Shown here one piece after another: positions 11,969-24,000 of a stretch of DNA of 64,000 bases (within the stretch, counting starts at the first letter, position 1; each line of letters starts with the position of its first letter). Made by a program: the position numbers and the translations under genes. Location of the stretch: positions 946,281 to 1,010,280 of the forward strand of contig RHPI01003369.1 of assembly GCA_009103225.1 (NCBI GenBank), written 5' to 3'. The notes under the pieces are model-generated. The model made no database searches. It was not told where the DNA came from and saw only the letters and a program-made list of their open reading frames with translations. The stretch comes from Chlorokybus atmophyticus. Taxonomy: Eukaryota; Streptophyta; Chlorokybophyceae; Chlorokybales; Chlorokybaceae.

Positions 11969-13000
11969 ACGGAGGGCCAGTCGAGAAGGGCTCGACCAGA
12001 TTTTTGGAAGGGCCTGGCGCCAAGTAGTATAACTTGACCATATGAGCAGCAAATTAGGAGATCTTTGGTGCGTTGGAAAGGTCTAGAAGTGTACTACAAG
12101 ATTCTGCAAGAATATCTTAGCTTCTAGTTCCGTCTAGCGCTAGAATCGTCTAGACAATAGCATGCGCAGACTGGTAGGTATAAAAGTGACATTCTACAAT
12201 TTGCAATACAACCTTTAGCTCCCTAGTTTCTGGTGTGCAAGCTTGGTGGTGGCTAGCAGGGCTTGCTAGCGTGTGTCCACCGGTGTGTGCTTGCTTGTGT
12301 GACGATCCAAGGCGCTACACAAGTCGGTGTGTAGCTTCGAGCGCATGCGCGTGCGTACGCGAGTGGCGGGGCGCGCGTGTGTGCTTGGCAGAGGGGGCAA
12401 GGTTCCGGTGTGAATACCGTGTCTTGGTGAGAGGGTTGTGGATTGGACCAACTCACAGGTGACAAGGCACGAGCACCGTCAAANCGGAGGGCCAGTCGAG
12501 AAGGGCTCGACCAGATTTCTGGAAGGGCCTGGCGCCAAGTAGTATAACTTGACCATATGAGCAGCAAATTAGGAGATCTTTGGTGCGTTGGAAAGGTCTA
12601 GAAGTGTACTACAAGATTCTGCAAGAATATCTTAGCTTCTAGTTCCGTCTAGCGCTAGAATCGTCTAGACAATAGCATGCGCAGACTGGTAGGTATAAAA
12701 GTGACATTCTACAATTTGCAATACAACCTTTAGCTCCCTAGTTTCTGGTGTGCAAGCTTGGTGGTGGCTAGCAGGGCTTGCTAGCGTGTGTCCACCGGTG
12801 TGTGCTTGCTTGTGTGACGATCCAAGGCGCTACACAAGTCGGTGTGTAGCTTCGAGCGCATGCGCGTGCGTACGCGAGTGGCGGGGCGCGCGTGTGTGCT
12901 TGGCAGAGGGGGCAAGGTTCCGGTGTGAATACCGTGTCTTGGTGAGAGGGTTGTAGATTGGACCAACTCACAGGTAGCAAGGCACGAGCACCGTCACACC
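11969..13000. repeat. Tandem 515-bp duplication with a single N at the junction
   Basis: 11969-12483 and 12485-13000 are almost identical (I found only a few differences, such as TTTTTGG/TTTCTGG and GACAAGG/AGCAAGG). They are separated by one N at 12484. A single N exactly at the join of near-identical sequence is the typical mark of two contigs laid end to end without merging their overlap. It lies in the retrotransposon leader, upstream of Gag on the minus strand. Confidence 0.9.
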
Positions 13001-13790
13001 AATGGACCAAGTGTCAACGAGAGGATCAAAATGACTAAGTTGTAAAAGTCCCAAACAGAGTCCAAACCAGTCGCAAAACAGGAAAGGTTGGATCCGGAGT
13101 GTCACAAAACTGAAGAAGTCTGAATGGGATCAAAATGTTCTAACCCTGAATTTGTTCTCAAGTCCCAATCTCTAAGCCGAAGCCAGAGGGGGAGGGTTTC
13201 AGACTAACAGAGTGTCCTGGAACTTCCCCAAAACTGTCCTAACAAAGTCCCGATCTCCAGGCCGAAGCCAGAGGGGGAGGTTTTTAGAACAGCTTGGTTT
13301 AGAACTTACGGACCTGGGTCAAGCGACCCAGTAAAGCAGCTGGCAGGTCACAGATACGTCACAGGCATGCAACAGGCAAGCCACAGGCAGTGACCAACTG
13401 TGACATGCACTGGCAAGCACGATGACAAGCAATCACCGTATGCAATGACAGGCAATCACTGCAAGCAATGATAGTGCACTAAGTGTGACAAGCAGTGATG
13501 GCACATTAGCATTGCACTGGCAAGTCACTGAATGATGTGCATGAAAGTACACACGTGCACCTGGCAAGCAGGCAAGCAGGCGAGTCACCGACGTGTGTGA
13601 TGGTACCTCACATGTGGAGAGGCCGCCTCTTTAATGGGTGGCTTCAACGTTAAGGTAGTGCAGGGAAGCTACATTGAAGCTTGGGCTGCGTGGACGAATA
13701 TGAGGCCGCCGCCACCGCCTTCTGATTGGCCGAGAGCAGGTTGCCGCCCCCTATAAGTACCCACATCACCCCCCAGCTCCTGGACACCAA
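13001..13790. other. Retrotransposon leader region with short imperfect repeats
   Basis: Non-coding DNA between the 5' LTR and Gag. 13146-13290 contains two copies of a segment with AAGCCAGAGGGGGAGG. 13330-13600 is rich in imperfect GCAAGCAATGACA-like units. The sequence next to the LTR reads, on the element's strand, TTGGTGTCCAGGAGCTGG and would be the primer-binding site. Its TGG start fits a tRNA CCA end, but it is not the initiator-Met site commonly seen in plant elements, and I cannot assign the tRNA. Confidence 0.6.
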
Positions 13791-14319
13791 TGCAACGGCA
13801 CCACCGTCGCCGGTGATGCCCCTTCAATCCTCTACCCCAACACCCACACCGCCTATGACAAGCCTGCTCAGCGGCGTGGCCGCCACTGAGCAGAGAGCTG
13901 AAAGTGAGGTCACATCAGTTTGATGTGACCTTTTACATCAAGAGTATATTAAATAAATACCTCTCGATAATTAACTCACAATTAAACATCGACCCTATAT
14001 ATAGGGTAGTTAGGAAATCTAGCGTGAGCCAATCACAGCTCAGATAGGGTACCTATCGATAAGATACCTATCGAAAGATACCTATCTCAAAGTACCTAAC
14101 GAGATAGTGATCACATTTTATCAAATGTAACATCAAATAGGCTTGAATAAGCGGTTCTACACCCATTGGGACTTATCTAAGCTATGATAAAGCATCATAG
14201 CCTTCAATAAGCAAGGAAGCGTAGAAAAGAGCTATAAATAAGCATATTTGGATACTTAATCATGCAGAATGTGTTATTTAGGTAGATATAATACCCCTAT
14301 TATCATGGCTCCCGTTACA
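13791..14319 (-). repeat. 5' LTR of the chromovirus
   Basis: About 529 bp, closely similar to 6204-6753. On the element's strand it starts TGTAACGGGAGCC and ends CGTTGCA. A TATAAATA-like stretch (plus-strand 14232-14240, TATAAATAAGC) may be a promoter or processing element shared with the other LTR. Confidence 0.92.
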
Positions 14320-14324
14320 TCGAC
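14320..14324. repeat. Target-site duplication, right (TCGAC)
   Basis: Identical to 6199-6203 and directly adjacent to the LTR end. Confidence 0.9.
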
Positions 14325-14400
14325 AGTCCCTCAGTCCCTTGTCAGTCAGCGCGTAAGATTTGGGACGTGGTGGCGGCGGCAGTGCTCAGCTGCGGGGCCA
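14325..14400. repeat. Dispersed repeat, copy B, resumed after the insertion
   Basis: AGTCCCTCAGTCCCTTGTCAG and the following GTAAGATTTGGGACG correspond to 1979-2022 of copy A (AATCCCTCAATCCTTGGACAG ... CAAAATTTGCGACG). Where the repeat ends to the right is unclear. Confidence 0.55.
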
Positions 14401-14739
14401 AAGAGGTGGACGCGGTACTTGCATAGAGTAGTGCATGAGCATGTGGTATGTTGGTTTGTGCCATAAATAGGCATGATGATAGCATCAACAACGAATTCAT
14501 GACACTTGCATAAATCTTGTGAAAAACCATAACATCATGATCATCTATCGGATAGCTAATACGGATTATTATTGGGGGGTGCATTTGTGCAATGCAATGG
14601 CCCGTGCAAAGCTTGCAAAAACATCGCAAGCACTATCAATAAAGGTTATCAATATCTAGTAACCATTTTCAAGAAATTTGCGAATGACAAGCTATCAATA
14701 CCTCGTATGGCATTTTCCTATTAAAAACTGATAATGCCG

Positions 14740-15070
14740 TAATGCAATGCGATGACTATTGCCAACATATCATGGAGTTGCAAACCTCGATGTGGTGACA
14801 GTAGCGCTTTGACATATATGGTAACAACAAAGGGGTCGTTGACCACAGCTCTTGCCCTGCCGAAAATGATTTGCATCATGCCGGTTTCCAGGAAGCCGTT
14901 GCCACGACCTTTCATTATGCAAAGTTTTTGCCCCGCATGGCACACTCGCCCCCTTGCGCTGTAACAAGTGGCATGCAATACTACTATGAGGCAATATCTA
15001 TGCCAAGCAGCAGCAAGTGCACATACCTTGATACAATGAGCAGCCTTGTGTGAGAGACCTGCAAACCACC
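14740..15070. repeat. Degenerate repeat shared with 19690-20010
   Basis: Shared blocks with 19690-20010 include the TTGACCACA...CTTGCCCT region, GTGAGGCAA, CAGCAGCAA.TGCAC and GATACA.TG near the end. Both copies have partial open frames on the minus strand with a common word (GKSCGQ / GRSCGQ), in different frames. This looks like a decayed duplicated segment, not a gene. Confidence 0.4.
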
Positions 15071-16198
15071 AGGCAATGTTGAACAATATCATGTTGTAAT
15101 AATTGCTCTACTTGCCATGGTGTCTTGGTGTGTCAAGGCGCCATACGTATTAACCTGGACGGTGATAATAGTCTTGTGCAAATAATATAAAGGCATCACC
15201 ATTATTGAGATGTTTATAGCCACACAGGGCCCATCACTTCTTTTTAATGTTAACTGAGATGCTTCATAAGGCACTTCATCTGAATTGAGATGAAGCGTCT
15301 CACAATGCCATTGACCATGGCGACCTGAGTTATGTGCTCTGATGCTGGCAAGTAACCTTCTGCTTCATTACCCCGCCTCCTTCTGGTTTATACACAGTAC
15401 ACAGCTAGTATAGCAGGCCCCTCACTCAGTTGTTTATTTGTGTTGGCTGTTGTTGTTATTGCTGTTGTTGTTGTCCTTACCAGCTGCTTGGCCTTTGTAT
15501 TGCTCTGCTATTGGCCCCTCCTGTGTTGTGCATTATACAGCACACGCACATCCTCCGCACACAACGTGACGAACAACATGCTGCAGGCGCTGCCGCTGCA
15601 AAACCAGTGAAAGTTGGACCAGCTTGTCCCATGACAACCTTTCGGTCTCGCACACTTTTTTGAGTCAGCTGACTGGCAGCACGTGACGTGATAAGTGATT
15701 TGACCTCCCACAACCAGCAAGTCTGCTGCAGTGCCAAGCGCCTGGCGAACAAGGCGGGTGTTGCCGTCGCCGTCGTTGTCGTCGTCGTCGTGGCTGGAGG
15801 CGGCGACCGCTTTGCGAACAGCTCGCCCGGCGTTTGTGTGCGGCTTGAGCCGCTGCAAGTCGAGCTAGCTGAAGTTGGAGGCTTTGCCGGCAGCAACATG
15901 GCGTGGGCAGCTAGGTTCAAGCTGAGGCAAGCTGCCTGAAGGCAGTTGCACAGCGCGTAGCTCAGCAATTCCGCCACCATCAGTGACCAGCGACTGCCTC
16001 TACCTGGGCGGCTGTCGGCAGGTACATGCAGCTTTGCGTGCTGGTCGGCACACTTGCGCTGGAACTTGCGGCATGCAAGATAGTGTTGCAAGCGAAAAAA
16101 GCAAGCACTGCCGCATGATAGGTTGTCGTTGCCATGCATTAAAAAAGGTTATTGTGTCTTGTTTGTCGTGTTGCTCGTGACCGCCGCTTCTCAGCAGG
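15071..16198. other. Intergenic, long unassigned minus-strand open frame
   Basis: A 220-codon frame is open on the minus strand at 16139-15477, but it consists mainly of Cys-, Ala- and Thr-rich low-complexity text (including a poly-Thr run from GTC repeats) and has no recognisable domain. I treat it as non-coding or as 5' flanking DNA of the next gene. Confidence 0.3.
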
Positions 16199-18131
16199 AT
16201 GTGTCTCGCCCCGCAACAGCCCACAGCTGCTGCTCCCCCAGCGGCAGTGCAGCCAGCGGACACCACATCTGCTGTGCTGCCGCCACCAGCTCAGCAGCAG
16301 CAGCAGGATGGCGACGTGCTGCGAAAAACAGTCCCAGCCAGCACCAGTGTGCCTGCGAGCAGCATAGCCAGTACCGCAGCGGCAGCTGCAGCAGCAGCAG
16401 CGCCTGCATCAACTACTTGCATGCTGCCACAACAGCAGCCTGAGGCTGGCGTCAGCCTTGCCCAGCCAAGCAGAGCTAACGCACCCACGATTATGCCTAG
16501 CCCAGACTCGCAAGGCAGAACAATCTTGAACCGCTCCAAGGTAAATTCTGGCTTCCTAGCTAGATAACGTTCTGTTTCTCTACCAAGTGCAGTGCGTTGC
16601 ATGCGTGCGCGTATGCACCCACAAGGATATTATATACAACAAAGTTTGCTGTACTTTGACAAATTGCGTCCCGCCATGCACGCTTTGAACTTTATGTGAT
16701 CTGCCTCATTATGTGCACCACATTGCTGAGTGTGGCTGTTGCAGGCCAGAACTGATGGTAAAGTGAACGAACGAGAAGAAGGAATCTCCGGCCAACGATT
16801 GCAGAATGTAAAGCATGCGTCACCCCTTAGCACTGTGACAACTGGAACACAGCTGTGTGGCAGTTCGTCCCTCAAGTTCTGGTTGATGACGGCCGTCGTA
16901 GCCGTAACAGCTGTTATATTAGGTAAGCACAATGTGCATTTGCCCACTTGCTGAGGCTTGCGCAAAATGGCTTTGTCTCATTCACATGCACAACTTGCGT
17001 TCTGAGTAGAGAATGCTGCGTAGGGCAACTTCATACTGCCACTTACAAGCAGGAGACAACACCAACCACTGCCAAGTCAAAGGCATCCACATTGTTGTTG
17101 CAAGTGACACTTGGACAACTGACCCCAAACACATTGAAGCAGCAAAGCCTGGCATTAACACAGCTGGAGGCAACTTCAGCCGCATTGGCAAAGCAGGCGG
17201 ATGACATCAGCTTAATGATGCGACTGACACATGCACGCGGCTCCAGCAAGCAGGTGAAAGTGAGAAAGCACCTTGCTGGTTTGTACCAAGAGTTGAGCCG
17301 CAGCGCTGCCGACCAACGGACACTGTGCAGCTTGACTCGCAGCGCGTTAAGCTTGTTGTTTGACAACATTGCGAGTGGCCTGGCCTCATTCCAAGAGGTA
17401 TTCGGGGAGTGTTGGTTTCTGTTGAATTTTGGACCATGCGGATATGTCATATTGCTGACAGTATGATGTGTGCAGGATTGGCACAGCAAAAAGCTGCAGG
17501 GGTTGGCCGGCACTGTGGACATTTTGATGTCTCATATGAACCAATTGGTGGCACTTATCGAACGCGCGCAGTTGAAGCACACAGACTTGCAGGAACACAT
17601 CACGCAAGTCCAACAGGAATTGCATCACGCGAGAAGGATGGCTGGAAAGCGTGCCGAGAAAAGCAAAGAGAAGAAGAAGGTGCGAAAAGCTGAGACGGAT
17701 CAGCTGGATGATGTTGAGTTTATGGTCCAGGAGGACTTGTTGCAAGCAACAACGCAGAGAAGTGCAGATGACTTCAAGGTGCTGCACGCCATTGAAAACG
17801 AGCTGATCGCGCTGCGAAGAGATATGGTATGGTTGCTGTGCGGACAATTGCTGTTGCAACAAGCACGACACGCTTGCCGTGTATATGCACACATGTTGAT
17901 GTGTGTTGCAGGAGAACAGCAAGCATGCTATTCAGTCCCTTCAGCACGATATTGAGTTTGGAGCCGACTTGTCTCCTGAGGACTGGACCAGCGTCTTGGT
18001 ACGCGAATAACTGTTCTTTGTCATACGTCTCCTTATTTTGAAAAGTTGCATTTAAGATGGATGTTGAAAAAGCTAGTGTTGCGCAGAATGCAGTTGAACG
18101 TGCGACTGATGAGTTCCAGATGCAAACATGA
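16199..18131 (+). CDS. Coiled-coil membrane protein, family unknown, paralogue 1
   Basis: I do not recognise the family. A six-exon model (16199-16540, 16745-16922, 17024-17397, 17476-17826, 17912-17998, 18087-18131) keeps phase at every junction and gives about 458 residues. Residues 1-114 are Ala/Pro/Gln/Ser-rich and look disordered. One hydrophobic helix (FWLMTAVVAVTAVIL, about residues 158-173) spans the exon 2/3 junction. Residues 200-415 are heptad-rich and very likely coiled coil, with a basic patch (EKSKEKKKVRKAE). The C-terminus is short and hydrophilic. A paralogue with the same exon order and phases lies at 26444-28803, and a decayed copy at 3976-4900. Selection to keep all frames open suggests a working protein. 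No signal peptide is evident, so it is probably a single-pass protein with a long coiled-coil arm. Confidence 0.75.
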
Positions 18132-20138
18132 GAACGGGCTGCTTGGCAAGGCGAGCGATCAAGATGGAAGGCTGGAGAACACCAAGCAAACTGCCTTTTG
18201 CGCATGGAGGTTTACTTGGTGTCCTTTGTCTCCATGTTTGTGCACGTAGTGTCACGCATACCTGTGAGCATGGCTTGCGCATGGTGTACAGAAATCTCCA
18301 CGACTATTGTGTGTGAGCATTGCATCTTCGCTATGTAGTTTAGACCACCATACTTTATGACGCAACGAGACTTGTTTCTTGTCGCCACAAAGCCAGCAAA
18401 AGGGTGTGTGGCTGGTGCTGGTATGCACTTGCAAGAACAAGTCTATGCAAATGCAATTATCAGTGTGTGTGGGGTTGATTGCTAGTTACAGTTCTTAGGG
18501 GCCTGTGTTTGTAAACCTTGCTTTTGACCACTCTTTCATGCCACAATCCTTGCATACTATATTATACTACCATTGTGTTATGTGCCTTAGCTGCTTGGTA
18601 TATTAAGATCTAAGGTACATATCGGCGAGCACATGCTGTGCTGTGTACTGGGTGCTGTATCATACATGCTCAAAACGTGTTTGCCTGCGCACTAAGTTAG
18701 TCGACATGCACATGCCCATACACAGCAGCAGTCAACCACAGCCGTCATCATATTGCAGTCACCACCGCCAGGCTATATGATCTATGAGCTAACTTTATCT
18801 ACCCCATATGCATAGCCCCATGGCAGCACCGACGTAGTGCAGTACCTGCGTCACCAGCGGTAGCGTCAGTGCCGACCAGGACTCTCACGACGACACGACT
18901 CCCCTCGCCGCCGCTCCCAAACCCTCCACCACCAATGCCGCCTTGGTCGTCCACTTCGTCCATTTGCTGCTGGTGCCGCCATCAGCCATCAAGCAGGCTG
19001 TCCTGTGTGCTTCAATTGCGCGCGCTCGAGTAGTGGTAGGGTGAAAAGTAGTTGGTAGGTAGCATGCAGGCGATTTTAGCCCGGTGGTCGAGTTGGTGAG
19101 TGCTTGTGGTGTTTGTGACATTGCATGTGCACGTAGGTTGCCATGTACGAATTGCCTCCTCGATCTTGTGTACACTACCTGTGCTGCTGACTGTTTTGTT
19201 GCAATCGTGCACACTACACACGTAGCATACTATTTCTTATACAAATTTGCGTTTTGTGGCTATCTTTGAACAAGTCTTTGGAAACGCATTGATCCATGTG
19301 TGTGACATGTATTATGTGCAACCCTGGTGTAGGCAATAACTACCAGTGTCCGGAATCATCATTCAAGACCACTGAAGAATGCACGTTGAAGCATGCATTG
19401 ACAAGTAAGCTTGATAGCTGTGCGTCGCTCTACATACAAGCAGAGTGCATACAGCACGCGTGACCATGCTGAACCACGACCTGCTGCTCTTACTGTACAC
19501 AGCGTCGCGCATATCCTGTACAACAAGCAGTGTAGCATGATCAATAACATGCAACTCATAATGTTGAGGGTAGTAGCCGATTGAGCGCTGTCCAGAGCCA
19601 AATGTGCAGTTTTCTTCATGTGAACGCACACGTGTTATCCATCTTGCATCCTTTGTACACCCGAGTGCAACCGCAAAGGGCGGAGAACAGGCGCTGGCAG
19701 CTGATTTGACAAATCATCCCAAGTGGTTGACCACAACTCCTGCCCTCTTCAAGATGACCACCGCGGCACTGCTAGCAGTTGCTGCTGGCAGCAGACACCA
19801 CTGCAACTGCCCTGCTGTGCCGAGCTTCTTTCCCAGCATCAGCAACTATAGCACAGCGTCTCGGCGCGGTTGTAATGACCTGAACAGCAGCAGGTAGTAC
19901 CACTGTGAGGCAAAATGCATGAGAAACAGCAGTAGAGTTCTTACCACCAGCAGCAAATGCACGCACCTCGATACACTGCCAATCATTGAGTAGCCTTGTT
20001 AGTTAGACTCCCACTAGTTAGCCGTTGTTCGCAGCGTTGCTGACCTTTTTGATCAACAATGGCAGGTACAACACTGTGCAAACTGGTGCTATTGCCAGAC
20101 ACATGCAACACTGTCAACAACAGGTAAGCAGGGCCCGG
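18132..20138. other. Intergenic; contains repeat relics
   Basis: No gene supported. 19690-20010 is the second copy of the degenerate repeat at 14740-15070. 19035-19110 (GTAGGTAG ... TAGCCCGGTGGTCG) has a relative at 54260-54320. The first 40 bp after the coiled-coil gene are shared with the 3' flank of the decayed copy near 4870. Confidence 0.4.
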
Positions 20139-23100
20139 TCATTTCCTTTGAGAGTAGAAGTGAGGCGCGAGCTCCGTCAGCCACTCCATCTCGATGGCGG
20201 CGACTTCCTTCATGTAGTCCTGCTCAGCGAGCTCAGCCCCGTTGAAGACGACCCACGCGGGCGTGGCGCGGAACAGAACGGACGACGGGTGGATGCGCAG
20301 CAGTTGGCCCGACCGGACCGCCACGTACGTGGACCCGTCCCCATGAGGCTGCAGCCGTGCCGCATTGGAGAAGAACCCCGCCGTCAGAGCGCGCCGCACC
20401 GGCTTGGTGTCCGAACCGCAGGACTGCTCAACACCAAGTTATTATGCGTCACACATATACAACAAATAGTGTAAACATGTCGCACTTGCCACCCCATGAC
20501 CGGTTATAAGTAATTTGACCAGCAGTACCATACCCTTAAATATGTATACGCAACGCGGAACGGTGTGGCTCTGCATGCTGGATGCACTATAGTAGCGCTT
20601 ATATGTGAGGTTCCATGGAAGATACTGTATAACAAGCATACAAATTGCAGGGCGTGCATGCGACCCAACGTATGCCAAGCAAGGGGAACACCACACACCT
20701 CAAGGGCGACCCCTAATCTTCGTAGAGTGCGTCCAATCTGCGCGCGTATCTCTGCAACACGGAGCATGGCGCGATAGTTGACGCCGTGCGCGTGGCACCA
20801 CTTGCCCTGCTTGCGAGAGTCCGTGCGTATGAACGCCGTCCAGACGTTCAAGTACGTGATGTGGTCGCCCTCGGCGACCGCAAACGCCTCCTTCTTCTCG
20901 TCCTGCTCACGCTGTCGGCCTCGGGAACCTATCCAGATGGACTGCACCAACATTCATAGTTTGAGTTCTATACAAGCTGAGTCTCATGAGACTCTTTGCA
21001 TCTGCCACATACCGGTGGTCATCGTCACAAGGACACCATAGTTATGTGATCACCCGTACCTGTACGCACAGTGTGGCGGCGATTGTGACCATCTCCACGC
21101 CGCAGCCCATCTCGCCCGCAGCCAGAAGCGCGCGCGCGAGGCCAGGCTCCACTGGCAGCTCCGCCATCTTCAACCCATCAGGGGACTTCAGCTTGGAGTC
21201 ATCACCTATGGCGCCTGTCATACACGCACACAATAATACGTTGTCGAGTGTCATGTCACGCACACAGGGTCACTTGACGCAGAGATATGACCCATGTAGC
21301 TTGACAAAGCCCTGTATCTGAACTGACAACGACAGTCATGTCAGCGTACCGAGTGCATACAGCAGCTCCAGGGCTTTCATAGCGTGCTCAGGCGGGGGAG
21401 GAGAGGGCCAGTCAAAGTTCATGATGTTGTCGATGCCCAGTGCTTTGAGCTGTAGTATGGTGGATGCTAGCGAACTCCTCTGTTGCACACACATGCAGGC
21501 TCATCAGCACAACTCACAAATGCACTAGACGAGCAGAGAAGTTGATAAGCCTAAAACTGCAGTCTCACCTGCATCTCCGGAACACCGTTCACCTCCATCT
21601 CAGTCTTGTAATAGTCCTCAGTGTACATCCTGTAGCACTTGCCAGGCCTCACGCGACCGGCGCGGCCAGTACGTTGCTTTGCGGACGCCCGTGATATGGG
21701 CGCCACCACCAGCGTTTCAGCATCAAGGACAGGGTTATAGAAGCGCTGCACAAGACACGCGTAACCAGATTTGCCAAGGAAGATGCCACAACTATGTATA
21801 AAAGTGGCAGCATGTACAAGAAAACTCACAAGTGTTGATGTGTGTGGGAAGCTCTCTCAGCACAATACCTGTTTTGAGAACCCGCAGTCCACAACATACA
21901 CTATGCCTTCAATGGTCAGGCTGGTCTCCGCTATGTTGGTGGACACGATCACCTTGCGCTTGCCACGAGGAGGGGGCTGAAAGGCGTACGCCTGCAATGC
22001 ACAGGAATGCAAGTTTAATGACCGAGTTGATTTGCATAATGAGCTGCAAAATGCGACTCCTGGATAGGTCATTCTTGCCTGATGATCAGCGGGTAGCCCC
22101 GCGTACAAAGGGATGACGAGCAGGCTCTGCCCTGCAGGACCTCGAATTTCTCTGCTCTGCTCATTGATCATTTCTACAGCAGTGTCAACCTCCTCTTGGC
22201 CCGTCAGAAAGATCAACACATCTCCGGGAGGCTGAGTTCTGCAAGGCAACATAAGTGGCATAAACGTACAGGAGGCATGTGGTCACATGCGTGTCAGCAT
22301 GTATGCACCGTACCTGTGTATAGCGACTGCCGCAGCAACCGAAGCCTGGACATAATCGGGAGCCGGCTACAAACATGCATAGTTTAGTAAGACCTCCACT
22401 GCACACAATTCACACAATTACGAGCGCATAATGAGCGTTACTGGTTGGGTAGTACAGGACAGCGTCCAACATACAGCGATAATTGCAGCGCGGAAAGGGC
22501 TACCTGAGACAAGAAAAAGGTCTGGACGGGGTGCATGCGGCCCTGCACGCTGAGGATGGCGGGCTTCAGGTTGATCTGTACTGCACTCGGTTTGTCGTCA
22601 AACTTCCTCTTTTTGGTGCTAGCATCAAAGAACGCCGCAAACTCGCGTGCATTGAGCGTGGCGGATGAGATAATTAGCCTGAGCTCTGGTCGTCGGCGCT
22701 GCACCTTCTTGAGCAGACCCAACAGCAGGTCTGTTTGCAGGCCCCGCTCGTGCGCCTCATCCACCATAATCACGCTGTACCTCGTCAGCAGCGGGTCGGA
22801 CATCATCTCTTGGATCAGCACGCCGTCCGTGACGTAGCGGATGCGCGTGACACCTGCTGAGAAGGGAGACAAGAGTCATTCTCTTGTGTGCCAACATGCA
22901 CGTGACTTGGGGTCAAAGCAAAGGTTGCTTGTACCTGTTGAGACATCATCGAAGCGTACTGAATACCCAACTTCGCCGCCAAGCTGCACACCTCGTTCTT
23001 CTGCCACTCGCGCAGCAGCGCCTTGCGCAGCCACACGCCTGCAATGTTTGTATGTAAGCCACGACTACTCACATGCTCTTATGTCAAGCCACAGACATAT

Positions 23101-24000
23101 AAACATCCACTCACTCACCTTGGCTGCGTGCACGCGATCATGCGGCCTCCTGCAGCCCAGCCGCCTTCAAGCAAGTACTGCACAAGCTTTCATTGGTGAC
23201 TACCAAAACCTTGAGTGCATGACAGACAAAAGCTGTGGGGCAAGTGTGAAAGCGCTCACTTGAGGGACTTGTGTAGTCTTTCCTGAGCCAGTTTGCCCGA
23301 CGATGATGGTTGTGGCATGGGTTTCAACCAAGTAGAGTATCTGCGTCCTGTGCTTGTATACTGGCAGCCGTGTGCGCTGATCGTCAATGCCAAGGGTGCT
23401 GTACCTGAAAATCCCACACAACAAGCATAAATAGCAAAACTATTGAGATGCAAAGAAATCCAGCGGCACGCGGGACCGTCATACCCATATTCTGTGATTT
23501 AAATACTGCTGGACATCTGGGCTGCATGCGGCACGCAACATGCACTGGTGCATGTTTGTATGCTGGTAGTATGGGACTGTTATCACCAAGGTGCAAGGCA
23601 CTGTGGCAGCTGCATGTATTAGAGAAAAAGGCAACTCTCGTTGTTTCTTCGGATGGATACTGTTGAAGACTGCACACGAGTGATGTCTTATGCGCTTGTA
23701 TGCATCTAGTAGCAACCAAGCAATGCACTTAGCACAGCCAACCAAGTCATGGGTACAAAAGCCATTGATGCGACCGTTCAATTCAACAGCACAAGCAATT
23801 ACAAAGGCGATCACACAACGAGCATCAAACATGCGAACAAACGACTTTCAATGCACATGCAGGCCATCATCTCCAGCTCACTTGTTGTGCACATAAGTGA
23901 ACTGCGGCCCGCTGGCGTCCCTGTCGATGGCGGCAGAGGAGGACAGCGCTGCGGCAGGCTGGTCAGGCCTTTCCCTGCCAGGCTTCCAAAAAAACGCCAT
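20139..24000 (-). CDS. DHX35: DEAH-box RNA helicase, DHX35/DEAH9 type
   Basis: ATP-dependent RNA helicase associated with spliceosomes in animals and plants. The model has 13 exons (24000-23882, 23404-23260, 23177-23119, 23038-22935, 22853-22504, 22366-22314, 22238-22079, 21991-21869, 21745-21569, 21479-21350, 21214-21060, 20941-20699, 20423-20139) and gives 700 residues, about the length of human DHX35, with all phases consistent. It starts MAFFWKPG, close to plant homologues. Motif I is GQTGSGKTT (residues 76-84), motif II DEAH (174-177), motif III SAT (206-208); TNIAETS and QRTGRAGR carry the second RecA domain. Winged-helix, ratchet and OB-fold regions follow, ending in PHFYSQRK. The intron after 22079 uses a GC donor (GCAAGA), required to keep the frame. 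Position 77 is Q where most DEAH proteins have E. Confidence 0.96.

Larger units (their letters stand above)
6204..14319 (-). mobile_element. Ty3/Gypsy chromovirus LTR retrotransposon
   Basis: An 8.1-kb element with two LTRs in direct orientation, TG...CA termini and a TCGAC target duplication on both sides. Read on the minus strand the order is 5' LTR, leader, Gag with zinc knuckle, aspartic protease, reverse transcriptase, RNase H, integrase, GPY/F-type domain and chromodomain, 3' LTR. That order (integrase after RNase H) defines Ty3/Gypsy, and the C-terminal chromodomain defines the chromovirus branch. The coding region is broken by several frameshifts, so this copy is almost certainly not autonomous. 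The clear target duplication and the fairly high similarity of the LTRs suggest that insertion was not ancient. Part of the internal leader is duplicated in the assembly (see 11969-13000). Confidence 0.95.

Noticed and set aside
12235-12956. Duplicated Cys/Arg-rich open frames in the retrotransposon leader
   Set aside because: They lie in the duplicated leader, have no domain, and run opposite to or outside the Gag-Pol coding strand.
15477-16139. 220-codon minus-strand frame as a gene
   Set aside because: Low-complexity Cys/Ala/Thr composition, no domain, no splice or start context, and it overlaps repeat-like trinucleotide runs.
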